Shown: positions 28,927-29,505 of the stretch, piece by piece
Numbering within the stretch: position 1 is the first letter of the stretch
Layout: every line of letters starts with the position of its first letter
Source: a virus
Direction: 5' to 3' (one strand)
Virus record (IMG/VR): IMGVR_UViG_3300035665_000182
Location: 1 to 29,505 of that record
Length of the DNA stretch: 29,505 nucleotides
Position numbers and translations under genes: made by a program
Notes under the pieces: model-generated
Seen by the model: the letters and a program-made list of their open reading frames with translations, nothing else
Databases searched by the model: none
What the model was told of the DNA's origin: nothing

Positions 28927-29130
28927 TCAGTGCTCCAGCAACTCCGCCGGGATCATCGCCCTCACTGCCTCCAGGGCGTGAACCTCGTCGGCGGTAGGCC
29001 GCTCGTACTTGATCCGGTTCCTACACCACTGGTCGATGGCCCAGATCGCAGACAACGCCTCACTGCCAAGCCGGGCGGCGTCGAACTCAGCCTGTTCGTC
29101 GGGCAGGTTGAACCGTAGCGTGGCGATCAT
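28927..29130 (-). CDS. Small conserved phage protein, 67 aa
   Basis: MIATLRFNLPDEQAEFDAAR, then AIWAIDQWCRNRIKYE and a short helix. This is the pattern of a widespread small phage protein (LPEEQ.EF......... ..D.WLR..IKY); its function is unknown. The ATG overlaps the preceding gene's stop by 4 bases. It is the last gene before the late control region, so it may end an independent upstream unit. Confidence 0.65.
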   Translation of the reverse strand: MIATLRFNLPDEQAEFDAARLGSEALSAIWAIDQWCRNRIKYERPTADEVHALEAVRAMIPAELLEH

Positions 29131-29369
29131 GCGAGCCTCGCCAGTAGGGATCGCAAAGCGTCGGAGTGATTCGTCTCGCTCATCGACAGCGCCTGCAACT
29201 CTATCGACGCGACGATCACGGCCTCACGCTCCGCGCCGGTGAGGCGGCCCCACAGCCGCAGTCGTTCGATCTCGGCAGCGGCCTCGTGGCAATCCCAGTA
29301 GTGCTGCTCGTCTTCGGTTCCGAGCATGTTGGCGCGGGTCTGCCGCAGGCGTGTGGCGATGTCTGTCAT
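29127..29369 (-). CDS. Small hypothetical phage protein, 80 aa
   Basis: A helical protein with DCHEAAAEIERLRLW, resembling the DC.EAAAEIERLR helix common in short phage proteins of unknown role. No clear ribosome site precedes ATG 29369, but a promoter-like TAGAAT lies 7 bases upstream of the start, so the mRNA may be leaderless. Coupled (ATGA) to the next gene. Confidence 0.6.
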   Translation of the reverse strand: MTDIATRLRQTRANMLGTEDEQHYWDCHEAAAEIERLRLWGRLTGAEREAVIVASIELQALSMSETNHSDALRSLLARLA

Positions 29370-29505
29370 GGCTCAAATTCTACCGCAGCGGTCACGCCGC
29401 GCAATGCCATTCCGACACAAACCTCTGCCCGTTTTTCTTTCGGCAGCGGTTTCGTTACGGTATCGCATTTTGCGATTGCGGCTCAACTCTGGTGCAAGAG
29501 CGCAC
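29370..29505 (-). promoter_or_regulatory. Possible promoter and spacer at right edge
   Basis: No gene seen. On the minus strand TTGCGC (29399-29404), 16 bases, TAGAAT (29377-29382) precedes the 80-residue gene and would start transcription on or just before its ATG. A small hairpin, TCGCA-TTT-TGCGA, lies near 29464-29476. The rest shows nothing recognisable. Confidence 0.35.

Noticed and set aside
28563-28981. Plus-strand ORFs through the late control region
   Set aside because: They cross the repeats and inverted repeat, lack ribosome sites and run against all surrounding genes.
1-29505. CRISPR arrays, tRNA and rRNA genes, insertion sequences
   Set aside because: No regularly spaced repeat arrays, cloverleaf-like segments, rRNA-like stretches or transposase ORFs with terminal repeats were noticed by eye.

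Overview
The window is a high-GC piece of a temperate tailed-phage genome of the HK97/siphovirus type. The evidence is a near-complete morphogenesis series in canonical order: small and large terminase, portal, U35-type prohead protease, HK97 major capsid protein, head-tail connectors, tail completion proteins, tail tube, frameshifted tail chaperones, tape measure and tip. A tyrosine integrase and a replication/recombination module complete it. Nearly every gene lies on the minus strand; the integrase is the clear exception. The host cannot be read directly. A planctomycete-like host is my tentative inference from the style of several proteins (Cys/Gly linker of the portal, N-terminal domain of the protease) and should be treated as weak.

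Layout in the direction of transcription (right to left). 29369-28927: two small coupled orphan genes. 28564-28926: a 363-base gene-free control region with two precisely spaced direct repeats around a large inverted repeat, probably the late control region. 28563-26221: a small beta-rich protein, a compact HNH nuclease, a large Cys-rich HNH nuclease that looks like an inserted homing endonuclease, and the terminase small subunit. 26270-19159: large terminase, portal with an unusual C-terminal extension, protease with an extra N-terminal domain, a short zinc-ribbon gene missed by length filters, capsid, and a capsid-associated beta protein. An intrinsic terminator follows at 19093-19133. 19081-13540: a glycosyltransferase, small connectors, head-tail and tail completion proteins, two tube-like proteins, and tail assembly chaperones joined by a programmed -1 frameshift. 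13537-7657: tape measure and three tail-tip candidates. 7654-5143: accessory genes, including a HExxH protein coupled to a calcineurin-like phosphoesterase, a MazG-like protein and a 40-residue membrane protein. No endolysin, long receptor-binding fibre or classical Dit/Tal protein is recognisable.

At 4158-5090 the integrase runs on the plus strand, converging on the late operon across a hairpin at 5102-5143. It is divergent from a small HTH (excisionase-like) gene. From 3992 to 1 lie the early genes: orphans, a stand-alone Prim-Pol domain, a Sak4-like annealing ATPase and an SSB-like protein with an acidic DDEIPF tail. Three minus-strand promoter-like sites at about 4.0, 3.6 and 2.3 kb share an operator-like box between -35 and -10, suggesting one regulator for the early region.

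Because phage genes flank the integrase on both sides, the order is that of the virion or circular form (as in lambda) rather than of a prophage ending at int.
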